Assembly (NCBI GenBank): GCA_046497075.1
Contig: JAWOGF010000066.1
Coordinates: 1-64,000 of the forward strand
From: Saliniplasma sp046497075
GTDB lineage: Archaea; Thermoplasmatota; Thermoplasmata; Halarchaeoplasmatales; Halarchaeoplasmataceae
DNA: 64,000 bases
Direction of reading: 5' to 3'
In this document: piece after piece, positions 32,705-40,293 of the stretch
Layout: each line of letters opens with the position of its first letter
Position numbering within the stretch: the stretch's first letter is position 1
Translations under genes and position numbers: made by a program
Notes under the pieces: model-generated
Seen by the model: only the letters and a program-made list of their open reading frames with translations
Told to the model about the DNA's origin: nothing
Databases searched by the model: none

Positions 32705-33163
32705 ATGGGAGACGAGAACGAAGAACTGAAGGAGGAGATAGAGTCCTTAAAGGAGCAGATGACCACCATGCAGGGTATGCTCCAGAATTTAATGAACATG
32801 CATAAGAATGTGTTATCAAAGGTATCTACAGATTCTGACATCGAAAAGAGGTACCTCAAGATGCTCTCCCTTTACCAGCGCTATGGAAGGATATCTCCTA
32901 CCGTACTCCCCGGTATCGAAGATCCAATCTCTGAAAACATCGTAGAGATATTGTTGGATGCTAAGAATGCGAACATCACCCAGATCACAGAACGGATGAG
33001 ACATAGGACGGGATCAGCTTCTAGACATACTGTTAGAGATAGGCTTAAGAAGTTGGAAAAGGAAGGGATAATCAAGAAGGTAGACGGTGGTCCGGGTAAG
33101 AATTATGTTTTAACCGATAAAACAATCAACAAGTGGGCAGAACTGCTCGGTATTAAGAAATAG
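32705..33163 (+). CDS. Coiled-coil winged-helix DNA-binding protein
   Basis: 152 residues. An N-terminal coiled coil (about 3-40) probably dimerises the protein; residues 75-150 form a winged helix-turn-helix: VEILLDAKNANITQITERM as helices 1-2, ASRHTVRDRLKKLEKEGII as the recognition helix, and GKNYVLTDKTINKW as the wing. No metal or ligand motif. The putative TATA box puts the start near the ATG (leaderless). A transcription regulator of unknown target; it may act on the two small genes just downstream. Confidence 0.75.
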   Translation: MGDENEELKEEIESLKEQMTTMQGMLQNLMNMHKNVLSKVSTDSDIEKRYLKMLSLYQRYGRISPTVLPGIEDPISENIVEILLDAKNANITQITERMRHRTGSASRHTVRDRLKKLEKEGIIKKVDGGPGKNYVLTDKTINKWAELLGIKK

Positions 33164-33196
33164 GTTGGTCACCCTTATAGTAAATAGGTGTAAAAA

Positions 33197-33565
33197 ATGG
33201 ATATGGATGATATGGAAGATATAGAACAGCTCAAAGAATTGATGGAAACCTTGAACGAAACGGTACCTCCTTTGATATCAGGTATTGTGGAAGCGGTTTA
33301 TAACGCTGAAGACAGTAAAGAATTAGCAAAGAATACGGCCAATTTCTACAAGGAATTGGTGGACGCCGGCATGGATAAGGATCAAGCGTATAAACTTACA
33401 AGAGATTTCATGAAAGGTAGAGACATTACAAGCTTGATAAAAGAAGCCTTAGGAAGTTCAGGACTGATGAGTGGCGCGGGTTTCGACGAGGAGGCCGGCG
33501 AAGAAATAAAACAGAAGATAGAGCAAAAGATGAAAGAGAAGATGGATGAAGAGGACTGGGATTAG
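33197..33565 (+). CDS. Hypothetical small acidic helical protein
   Basis: Not recognised. 122 residues, strongly acidic and helical, with a repeated ELAKNTANFYKELVDAGMDKDQAYKLTRDFMKG segment in the middle and a charged helix at the end. No cysteine or membrane segment. It ends one base before the next gene, so the two are almost certainly cotranslated. The TAxxDAGMxxxQAyxLTrDfm pattern is shared by small archaeal proteins often found with a membrane partner. Confidence 0.55.
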   Translation: MDMDDMEDIEQLKELMETLNETVPPLISGIVEAVYNAEDSKELAKNTANFYKELVDAGMDKDQAYKLTRDFMKGRDITSLIKEALGSSGLMSGAGFDEEAGEEIKQKIEQKMKEKMDEEDWD

Positions 33566-33838
33566 ATGAGAGAGGAGGAAGTGGAGGATAGGGCACCAGT
33601 AGAGATAGTCCGAATAATCGCTCTACTCCTCCCTCTCCTTCTAAAAATATTACTGGTTTATTTGAGATATAAGAGAAAAATTAAACGGAAAGAAAAGTAC
33701 CTTAGAAAAGAACTCAAAAAGGCAGGGATGGAGAAACATCATATCGAAGAGATATGTGAAGACATCCAAAGTCTTTCTTTGAAAGATCTTATGTCGACGG
33801 CTGGTAATCAAGGTGTCCTCAAAGGTCTATTTCCCTAA
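33566..33838 (+). CDS. Hypothetical single-pass membrane protein
   Basis: Not recognised. 90 residues: a polar N-terminus, one membrane helix (about 13-32, IVRIIALLLPLLLKILLVYL), then a basic stretch YKRKIKRKEKYLRKELKKAGM and a helical tail. By the positive-inside rule the C-terminus is cytosolic. Its tail LKKAGMEKHHIEEICEDI resembles the middle of the preceding acidic protein, hinting at a shared module or interaction. Confidence 0.5.
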   Translation: MREEEVEDRAPVEIVRIIALLLPLLLKILLVYLRYKRKIKRKEKYLRKELKKAGMEKHHIEEICEDIQSLSLKDLMSTAGNQGVLKGLFP

Positions 33839-33849
33839 ACAACAAGCGT

Positions 33850-33863
33850 AAGATTAAAATCTT
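33850..33863 (+). promoter_or_regulatory. TATA region of tRNA-Phe
   Basis: The perfect palindrome AAGATTAAAATCTT centred near 33857 lies 29 bp upstream of the mature tRNA, giving a start near 33883. The symmetry may be incidental to an A/T-rich TATA box. Confidence 0.5.
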
Positions 33864-33885
33864 ATGAGCATATGTTCTCAACTGA

Positions 33886-33958
33886 GCCGCAGTAACTCAG
33901 TTGGGAGAGTGTCGCACTGAAGATGCGAATGTCGCCGGTTCAAGTCCGGCCTGCGGCA
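33886..33958 (+). tRNA. tRNA-Phe (GAA)
   Basis: 73 bases. Acceptor GCCGCAG pairs with CTGCGGC, discriminator A73. D-arm ACTC/GAGT, anticodon stem TCGCA/TGCGA with loop CTGAAGA giving anticodon GAA, variable region ATGTC, T-arm GCCGG-TTCAAGT-CCGGC. No intron and no encoded CCA. Confidence 0.97.
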
Positions 33959-34028
33959 TCTTTTTCCAAGTTATCCCAAATAATTTATGTCAATAAATCA
34001 TATAATCTAATGCTCAGAGGAGATAAAT

Positions 34029-34577
34029 ATGGGACCTTATGACCGAAAAGATGGGAGTAGAAGTAATAAGCCATTGATAGCTGGACTATTGATGATCATC
34101 GCATTTATTTTAGCAGTAGTAGCTGCTGGACAGATCTTTTTATTCGATCTAGATGCCGTAGATATTGAAGAAGAACTGGAAGGCGAAGAAGTGGGACAAG
34201 AGTTGATAGAAACAGTTATGAACGTGTGTGGGGCTGTTTTCTTGATCTTGGGTATTTTTTTACTGGTTGGAGGTATATTAGCTATAAAACGCATGTATTG
34301 GGGTGTAGCTCTAGCTGCGTCTATAGCCGGTATTTTCTCAATGGGACCATTCTTCTTAGGTAGTGTTCTCTCTTTGATAGCACTGGTTTTGATAGTTATG
34401 TCTAAAGATGAGTTCAAGGGGAAAGGTAATGATGGTCAATGGATGCAGGAGCAATCAGAAAAACCACCTACCCAATTTAACCAGAAAGAAAGTTTCTGCC
34501 CTGACTGTGGAAGCCCTATGCGCTATGATGAGGGATACGAGCGTTGGTATTGTGAGACCTGTCAGGAATATAAGTAA
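34029..34577 (+). CDS. Membrane protein with C-terminal zinc ribbon
   Basis: 182 residues. Three or four hydrophobic helices (about 15-33, 60-82, 88-103 and 106-122), with an acidic loop DIEEELEGEEVG between the first two, then a cytosolic tail ending in a zinc ribbon: C156 and C159 in FCPDCGSP, C174 and C177 in YCETCQEY. Similar in layout to other zinc-ribbon membrane proteins in this window. Function unknown. Confidence 0.7.
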   Translation: MGPYDRKDGSRSNKPLIAGLLMIIAFILAVVAAGQIFLFDLDAVDIEEELEGEEVGQELIETVMNVCGAVFLILGIFLLVGGILAIKRMYWGVALAASIAGIFSMGPFFLGSVLSLIALVLIVMSKDEFKGKGNDGQWMQEQSEKPPTQFNQKESFCPDCGSPMRYDEGYERWYCETCQEYK

Positions 34578-34684
34578 AATCAGTAAAAGATAAGAGTGAT
34601 ATTTAGCCTAGGCACCCCATAACTATATATGGTAGGAGAGTAAGGTGTATCTACGATATGATAAATGTAGGAGGTGAACTAGAT

Positions 34685-34879
34685 ATGAAAGGTGAAGTAA
34701 AGTTCTATAATACCATGAAAAATTTTGGATTCATTAAACCTGATGAAGGTGATGAAGACCTTTTTGTTCATAGAAGCGATATAGATGATAACTATTTAAA
34801 TGAAGGCGATATGGTCGAATTCGAAACTGAACAGAGTGATAGAGGTCCTAGAGCTATTAACGTTAAAAAGATCGATTAA
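34685..34879 (+). CDS. Cold-shock domain protein (CspA family)
   Basis: 64-residue five-stranded RNA-binding protein. MKGEVKFYNTMKNFGFIKPD at the start contains the RNP1-like FGFI motif and DLFVHRSDI the RNP2 motif. Start at 34685 matches the family N-terminus and has GGAGGTG 8 bp upstream. An in-frame ATG at 34658 with its own AAGGTG could give a nine-residue extension. TATA-like ACTATATATGG at 34622-34632 fits a short leader. Known archaeal cold-shock proteins are mostly from mesophiles. Confidence 0.93.
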   Translation: MKGEVKFYNTMKNFGFIKPDEGDEDLFVHRSDIDDNYLNEGDMVEFETEQSDRGPRAINVKKID

Positions 34880-34984
34880 GTATTTTAGTTGGTACCTGTT
34901 TTTCACGTACTGATTTTAAACCCTACTTAAGAAAAATTTTTCCTTTTTATTTTACGATATATGGATGAACTCTGTAAGTAATTC

Positions 34985-35028
34985 AGTTTCATGGGAAACT
35001 ATTATATAGGTTAGTTTCATGCGAAACT
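34985..35028 (+). promoter_or_regulatory. Twin palindromic operators around the MATE-operon TATA box
   Basis: Two almost identical 16-bp palindromes, AGTTTCATGGGAAACT at 34985-35000 and AGTTTCATGCGAAACT at 35013-35028, spaced 28 bp centre to centre. The TATA box ATTATATA (35001-35008) lies between them and the start codon is at 35036, so both flank the promoter core. The MarR-type regulator encoded in the same operon is the obvious binder, likely giving autorepression and drug induction. Confidence 0.8.
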
Positions 35029-35035
35029 ATTAAAC

Positions 35036-36598
35036 ATGCCCGACGAGAAATCATCAAGCACCATTTTCGGTAAACTAAAAAGAAGGATGGGTCGACCCGG
35101 TAAAGATGAGATACTTGAAGGGAATATAATAGCAGTGATGTTCAAATTGGGTTGGCCTATTATGGTAGCTACTTTTTTGAGGACATTGTACAATCTAGTC
35201 GATACCATATGGCTTGGACGATTACCCGGTGAGGAGGCCACTTACTCAGTGGCAGCTACTAGTCAAGCTTGGTCTGTAGTTTTCATAATTATGTCATTAG
35301 AGATAGGTATGGGTATCGCAGCTCTAGCTTTGATATCGCAGTACACAGGGGCAAAAAAATATGAAAAGGCATCAGAATTTGCAGGTCAACTTTATTTCAT
35401 AGTCATAATCCTATCCATAGTTTTAGGGATTGTGGGTTACTTTTCCAGTCCTTATTTATTAGAGCTTCTTACGGGACATGGCCCTGAATCTGCAGGGTTA
35501 GCTGATTATGGAACAAGATATTTACAGATCATATTTATGGGTATACCCTTCATGTTCCTCTTTTTCGCTTTTATGTTCATATTGAGGGGATGGGGGGACA
35601 ATGTAACTCCTATGAAGATAGTTGCATTTACTGCTACACTCAATATGGTTATCGATCCTATCCTAATATTCGGTTCGGGTGCAGTAGTAAGTCTGGGTCC
35701 ATTGACTTTCACAGTTCCTACTTTCTTTGGTTACTCTGTACCTAAAATGGGGATCGAGGGAGCGGCTTATGCCACTATAGGAACAAGAGCTATAGGAACT
35801 ATATATTCGATCTATTTGATGTTCTCTGGTAAACTTGGGATTCAAGTAAAACCTTCCTACCTTATTCCAGATCTTTCAAAGATCTGGCAATTCATAAAGG
35901 TTGGTCTTCCTGCTTCTGCTGGAAGATTTTTCAGCGCCTTAGGTTTCTTGATACTTTGGGGAATAATATATAGGCTTCCAAACCCCGATGTAGCAGGTGC
36001 AGCTTATGGAGCTGGAAGCAGAATACTTAACATCACCTTTCTGGTCGTTGGAGGTGTGACCATGGCTATGAGTACCATGGTCGGACAGGGTCTTGGTGCA
36101 GATTTGGTGGAAAGGACAGAAAAAGTGACAAAAACCGGACTTGTGGCCTTGGTCATTTTGACATCATTCATAGCTGTAACGATCTTCCTCACAAGAAATA
36201 TAGTACTAGGTTTCATAGTCCCTGGTAAGCCAGATGTGATCAGTTCTGGGGCTGAATACTTATTGATATTTTCACTATCTATGCCTTTCTTTGGGATCTT
36301 TAGAGGTATAACCGATATCTTCGGTGGTTCTGGGCATACGATACAAAAGATGGTACTCGATTTAACGAGGATATGGGCTTTTAGGCTGGTCTTTGTATTT
36401 GGTTTTGGACTGTTCCTAGGCATGGGTGAAACAGGTGTTTGGGTAGGTATGGCTATCAGCAATGTAGCAGCTGCAGCTCTTGCATTTGCTGTCTATTCCA
36501 AGGGTTGGTGGAAGGAGAAGGTGATTCATGATAAGCCAGTTTCAGTACCGAAGACATCGGTTGATGATAATGGAGACGTTGAAGAAAGAGGAAGCTAG
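35036..36598 (+). CDS. MATE-family multidrug/cation antiporter
   Basis: 520-residue membrane transporter with twelve predicted helices. WPIMVATFLRTLYNLVDTIWLGRLPG near residue 39 is the conserved N-terminal MATE motif; the internal repeat restarts near residue 280 with VGLPASAGRFFSALGFLILWGIIY. MATE proteins export cationic drugs or metabolites driven by Na+ or H+. N- and C-terminal charged tails are longer than usual. First gene of a MATE-MarR-small membrane protein operon. Confidence 0.93.
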   Translation: MPDEKSSSTIFGKLKRRMGRPGKDEILEGNIIAVMFKLGWPIMVATFLRTLYNLVDTIWLGRLPGEEATYSVAATSQAWSVVFIIMSLEIGMGIAALALISQYTGAKKYEKASEFAGQLYFIVIILSIVLGIVGYFSSPYLLELLTGHGPESAGLADYGTRYLQIIFMGIPFMFLFFAFMFILRGWGDNVTPMKIVAFTATLNMVIDPILIFGSGAVVSLGPLTFTVPTFFGYSVPKMGIEGAAYATIGTRAIGTIYSIYLMFSGKLGIQVKPSYLIPDLSKIWQFIKVGLPASAGRFFSALGFLILWGIIYRLPNPDVAGAAYGAGSRILNITFLVVGGVTMAMSTMVGQGLGADLVERTEKVTKTGLVALVILTSFIAVTIFLTRNIVLGFIVPGKPDVISSGAEYLLIFSLSMPFFGIFRGITDIFGGSGHTIQKMVLDLTRIWAFRLVFVFGFGLFLGMGETGVWVGMAISNVAAAALAFAVYSKGWWKEKVIHDKPVSVPKTSVDDNGDVEERGS

Positions 36599-36628
36599 AT
36601 ATGAAAAATATATGATTGGAGTTAAAAC

Positions 36629-37066
36629 ATGGTAGATGACTATTCAGATGAGGATTCCATCCATAAACTGTATCAGATCGTTCATAAAAAACTAATCAGG
36701 TTTATAAAGTGTGAATTGGAACCGTATGATTTCAACCGTGGTGAGTTCCCACTACTCTTCAAACTGATAAAGAAAGGTGATGGTATCACTCAAAAAGAGA
36801 TCTGCAGTATGCTGTATATCTCAAAATCTACCACCTCCAAGATAATTCACAGTCTAGTAGAAAAAGGGTACTTGAGAAAAGAGAGGGATGAAAAGGATAA
36901 AAGAGTGACAAGGATATATCTTACAGATAAGAAAAACGAGATCAAAGATCTGATGAAAGAAATCGATGAAAAAGCTGAAAACAGGATGTTGGAAGGTTTC
37001 GGTGTAGAAGAAAAAGAGCAAATGAGAACCTATCTTGAAAGGATCTTGGAAAATCTAGAGGAGTGA
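36629..37066 (+). CDS. MarR-family transcriptional regulator
   Basis: 145-residue MarR protein. The winged helix spans about residues 50-100: ITQKEICSMLYISKSTTSKIIHSLVEKGYLRKERDEKDKRVTRIYLTDK with the wing DEKDKR. The ends form the dimer helices. Its gene follows the MATE gene by 30 bp, so it probably senses a MATE substrate and binds the twin palindromes before the operon. No cysteine in the ligand region suggests ligand rather than redox sensing. Confidence 0.93.
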   Translation: MVDDYSDEDSIHKLYQIVHKKLIRFIKCELEPYDFNRGEFPLLFKLIKKGDGITQKEICSMLYISKSTTSKIIHSLVEKGYLRKERDEKDKRVTRIYLTDKKNEIKDLMKEIDEKAENRMLEGFGVEEKEQMRTYLERILENLEE

Positions 37067-37070
37067 AGAT

Positions 37071-37292
37071 ATGTTAACGTTATTAGCCGATATGGCGCTC
37101 CTATTCCTGGCATTACTTTTTGTAAAATGGGATATTAATAAACAGGGATTTGACAATAAGGTATACATGGTGTGGTTGATATCCACAATGATCGCATACT
37201 TTTTTTACTGGATGTACGGCGCAGCGGTGGTATTCGTAGGTTATCTCGTTTTGAGCCGGGTGTTCAAGTATAACTTGAAAAAGACACCGTAA
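37071..37292 (+). CDS. Small membrane protein of the MATE-MarR operon
   Basis: Not recognised. 73 residues, with two or three hydrophobic helices (about 3-18, 31-46 and 48-63) and a basic C-terminal tail. It begins 4 bp after the marR stop, so it belongs to the efflux operon. It could be a transporter accessory or a small membrane sensor; no motif tells. Confidence 0.6.
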   Translation: MLTLLADMALLFLALLFVKWDINKQGFDNKVYMVWLISTMIAYFFYWMYGAAVVFVGYLVLSRVFKYNLKKTP

Positions 37293-37330
37293 AGTATAAT
37301 CTGTCCTACTGTATTGTTTTAAGGGATACA

Positions 37331-38488
37331 TTGCATCTGACCAAGGAAGAAGAAAAAATCTTAGAAGGTGAAGAGGGGCCCGGACCAGCTAAGGCCATGG
37401 AATTACTTTTGGCCATCGGTAAGATATACGATGCTGAGAAGTTGATACCTATAAAATCAGCTCAGGTTGCCGGCGTTTCTTATAAGACTATGGGGGATGC
37501 TGGGTTAGAATTCGTGGAAGATTTTTCTAATATGGCAAAAGTGAAAGTAAGAACACTGATGAACCCTGCAGGTATGGATCTAGGCCAAAAAGGTATAGAA
37601 GGCGAACACTTCAGAGAAAAGCAGTTGAGGTTAGTTGAAGCTTACAGCAGCATGGGTATCGAACCGTCCTGTACGTGCACGCCTTATTTGGCAGGCAATA
37701 GACCAAATAAAGACACACATCTAGCATGGAGTGAGAGTTCAGCGGTTTCATTCGCAAACACCGTCCTAGGGGCCCGGACCAATAGAGAGGGTGGTCCTTC
37801 AGCACTCATGGCGGCCGTCATCGGTAAAACGCCTTACTACGGACTTCATATCAAGGAGAACCGTTCTCCGGATATCGTATATGAAGTCGAAGATCATGTA
37901 CCGATGGCTCTACTCGGTTATCTAGTGGGGGAGGAGCTCGGAAATAAGATCCCGTATTTCAGAAATATCTCGCCTTCAGAAGACGAACTCAAATCACTAG
38001 GTGCGGCTATGGCTGCTACAGGAGCTGTTGCTTTGTACCATGTAGAAAACATAACTCCTGAGCATGATGATTTTACAGTAAACAACCTCGAAACTATAAC
38101 TGTTACTAAAAAAGATATAGAAGATGTAAGGGACCAACTAACACAAGATAACGATCCCGACGTGATCGTTTTAGGATGCCCTCATCTATCATCTAAAGAA
38201 CTGAAAAAGGTAGCAAAGGAATTAAAAAATAAAAGTATAAAAGACGGACCGGACCTTCTATTATACACAAGCAGGAAGGTCAAAGAAGATAATCAAAAAA
38301 CCGTTAAAATCATAGAAGAGAAAGGTGGAAAAGTTATAACCGATACCTGTATGGTGGTCAGTCCTTTAGAGAACGAGTACAGCACTGCAGCTACTAACTC
38401 GGGGAAAGCAGCCGCATACTTACCGAAACTTGCTCATCAAAACGTCATCTATGCTGATCTAAAAACGTTGATGGAGATGATATCGTGA
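37331..38488 (+). CDS. Aconitase X catalytic (large) subunit
   Basis: 385 residues, the DUF521/AcnX large subunit. Likely phosphomevalonate dehydratase of the archaeal mevalonate pathway, which dehydrates (R)-5-phosphomevalonate using a Fe-S cluster. Conserved Cys lie in EPSCTCTPYLAGNRP near residue 115, LGCPHLSS near residue 279 and TDTCMVVSPLE near residue 337; SAVSFANTVLGARTNREGGPSALMAAV near residue 137 is typical. The start is TTG with no ribosome-binding site; a TATA-like stretch 30-40 bp upstream suggests a leaderless message. Overlaps the small-subunit gene by 4 bp. Other AcnX enzymes act on hydroxyproline or mevalonate derivatives. Confidence 0.9.
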   Translation: MHLTKEEEKILEGEEGPGPAKAMELLLAIGKIYDAEKLIPIKSAQVAGVSYKTMGDAGLEFVEDFSNMAKVKVRTLMNPAGMDLGQKGIEGEHFREKQLRLVEAYSSMGIEPSCTCTPYLAGNRPNKDTHLAWSESSAVSFANTVLGARTNREGGPSALMAAVIGKTPYYGLHIKENRSPDIVYEVEDHVPMALLGYLVGEELGNKIPYFRNISPSEDELKSLGAAMAATGAVALYHVENITPEHDDFTVNNLETITVTKKDIEDVRDQLTQDNDPDVIVLGCPHLSSKELKKVAKELKNKSIKDGPDLLLYTSRKVKEDNQKTVKIIEEKGGKVITDTCMVVSPLENEYSTAATNSGKAAAYLPKLAHQNVIYADLKTLMEMIS

Positions 38489-39240
38489 TACTGCATGGGA
38501 GAGGTGTATCTCCCGGTGAAGCACAGGGAAAGGTTGTGAAGGTCAATGAACCTGTATCCTTCTTAGGAGATGTGGATCCGGAGTATGGTATTGTGTTCAA
38601 TGACGTCGATATATCAGATTCTATCTTCGTTTTTCCAAAGGGAAAGGGAAGCACTGTCGGTTCCTATGTTATCTATCAGTTGAAGAAGAACGGATGTTCA
38701 CCTCGAGCGATAGTGAATGAAGAGACAGAAACTATCGTAGCTGCCGGTGCAATAATCTCTGATATACCCTTGGTGGACATGATAGATACGGATCTTTTAA
38801 AATATGGGGATAATGTACTTCTAGATGGTAACTCAGGGGAATTAGAACTTCAGAATATCTCATCTTTTCCAGTGGTGACCAGTTTTATAGAGAAGAGTGG
38901 AAAGGTTTTAGTTGTCAAAAGGAGTGATAAGGTCGGTAGTTTTCAGGGAAGATGGTCTGCGGTCTCAGGATACTTGGAACGAAAAGATCCGCTAGAACAA
39001 GCTATTGAAGAGATCAGAGAAGAGACAAAGATGGATGTAGAGCTTGTTAACAACGGAGATGTAATTTTTGCCAGGGGCGATAACAATATCTGGGAAGTAC
39101 ATCCCTACCTGTTCGAAACCCAGGATGAACCTGTATTGAACTGGGAGAATACAGAGTATAGGTGGGTTACAAAGGAAGAGCTAAAAAAGCTAAAAACTGT
39201 TCCTAAGCTTATAGAAGCCTATGATGAGGTGAAGGTATGA
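38485..39240 (+). CDS. Aconitase X small (swivel) subunit fused to a Nudix hydrolase domain
   Basis: 251 residues. Residues 1-125 are the DUF126 swivel subunit: GRGVSPGEAQGKV at the start and PKGKGSTVGSYVIYQL at 51-66, the substrate-binding loop. Residues 127-250 are a Nudix fold (SFIEKSGKVLVVKRS, then RWSAVSGYLE). The Nudix box at 162-184 is altered: G162 starts it, the catalytic helix reads EEIREE (175-180), so the metal ligands E176, E179 and E180 remain but the usual Arg of REUxEE is Glu175. GTG start overlapping the large-subunit stop (GTGA). The stop overlaps the isomerase start. Confidence 0.9.
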   Translation: MILHGRGVSPGEAQGKVVKVNEPVSFLGDVDPEYGIVFNDVDISDSIFVFPKGKGSTVGSYVIYQLKKNGCSPRAIVNEETETIVAAGAIISDIPLVDMIDTDLLKYGDNVLLDGNSGELELQNISSFPVVTSFIEKSGKVLVVKRSDKVGSFQGRWSAVSGYLERKDPLEQAIEEIREETKMDVELVNNGDVIFARGDNNIWEVHPYLFETQDEPVLNWENTEYRWVTKEELKKLKTVPKLIEAYDEVKV

Positions 39241-40229
39241 AGGTCAAAACTGAAGAAGGGATCAAAGAAATGAGAGCTGTATGGATGGAAGGATATGACT
39301 TAAAGATGATAGATCAGAGGTATCTTCCTAACGAACTATGCTTTTTCAAAGCGAAAGATCATTACGATATCAAAAGGGCGATTAGGGATATGGTAATACG
39401 TGGTGCTCCAGCTATAGGAGCCACGGCCGCCTATGGGATGGCACAAGCGATGCATAATGATTCCGACATAGAAGAAGCGGCTGAAACTATCAAATCCGCC
39501 AGGCCAACGGCTTATGACCTCTTTTATGCAGTAGAATACATGCTAAAACACTCTGACGAGGATCCTGTGAAAACTGCGGAAGGATATGTGGATTCGGTTG
39601 TAAATAAATGTAAAGCAATAGGAGAGAACGGAAGTGAGCTTATAGACAATGGAGATAGAATACTGACACATTGTAACGCAGGTGCATTGGCAACCGTTGA
39701 CTATGGTACTGCTTTAGCACCGATAAGAGCAGCCAACGAACGAGGTAAAAATCTCTTCGTTTATGCCGATGAAACTAGACCTAGATTACAGGGTGCTAGA
39801 TTGACCGCCTGGGAATTATACAATGAAGATATCCCTCATGCAGTTATAGTCGATAACGCAGCGGGACATTACATGCAGAGAGGACACATAGACCTTGTAA
39901 TCGTAGGAACGGATAGAATAGTCGCTAATGGAGATATTGCCAATAAGATCGGAACGTATGAAAAAGCGGTTGTGGCCAATGAGAACGATATCCCATTCTA
40001 TGTAGCAGCTCCGGTCACAACTTTCGATAAAGATATAGAACGAGGTATAGATATACCTATAGAAGAGAGGGAACAGGAAGAAATTACAGATATCTACGAT
40101 ACTAGAATCATACCAGAGGGCTCCGAAGCACTAAACCCCGCCTTCGATGTCACTCCTTCCAAATTCATAACCGGCTTCATCACTGAGAAAGGGGTATTCT
40201 CCCCTTCTGATATACAGAACATGTTCTAG
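39237..40229 (+). CDS. MtnA/aIF2B-type sugar-phosphate isomerase
   Basis: 330 residues of the methylthioribose-1-phosphate / ribose-1,5-bisphosphate isomerase family. VIRGAPAIGATAAYGMA near residue 53, THCNAGALATVDYGTA near residue 142 with the catalytic Cys, YADETRPRLQGARLTAWEL near residue 179 and GTDRIVANGDIANKIGTY near residue 224 with the catalytic Asp. The sequence is closer to methylthioribose-1-phosphate isomerase (MtnA) than to R15P isomerase. Overlaps the AcnX-Nudix gene by 4 bp, an operon link between methionine salvage and isoprenoid enzymes. Confidence 0.9.
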   Translation: MKVKTEEGIKEMRAVWMEGYDLKMIDQRYLPNELCFFKAKDHYDIKRAIRDMVIRGAPAIGATAAYGMAQAMHNDSDIEEAAETIKSARPTAYDLFYAVEYMLKHSDEDPVKTAEGYVDSVVNKCKAIGENGSELIDNGDRILTHCNAGALATVDYGTALAPIRAANERGKNLFVYADETRPRLQGARLTAWELYNEDIPHAVIVDNAAGHYMQRGHIDLVIVGTDRIVANGDIANKIGTYEKAVVANENDIPFYVAAPVTTFDKDIERGIDIPIEEREQEEITDIYDTRIIPEGSEALNPAFDVTPSKFITGFITEKGVFSPSDIQNMF

Positions 40230-40253
40230 AATAACATAATTTTCTAGAATAAC
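40224..40253. repeat. Direct repeat of a palindromic 12-mer before the Cas4-like gene
   Basis: TTCTAGAATAAC occurs at 40224-40235 and 40242-40253, period 18 bp; each starts with the palindrome TTCTAGAA. The first copy overlaps the isomerase stop codon and the second ends just upstream of the A/T-rich promoter (about 40261-40267). Possible regulator site. Confidence 0.65.
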
Positions 40254-40293
40254 CAAAAACTATTTAACTTAAACAATATGATATAAAAATGTC

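Noticed and set aside
32465..33883. Shared 11-mer TGTTCTCAACT upstream of tRNA-Ser and tRNA-Phe
   Set aside because: Its distance from the TATA box and the tRNA differs between the two genes, so it does not behave as a fixed promoter element; chance or weak common ancestry is enough.
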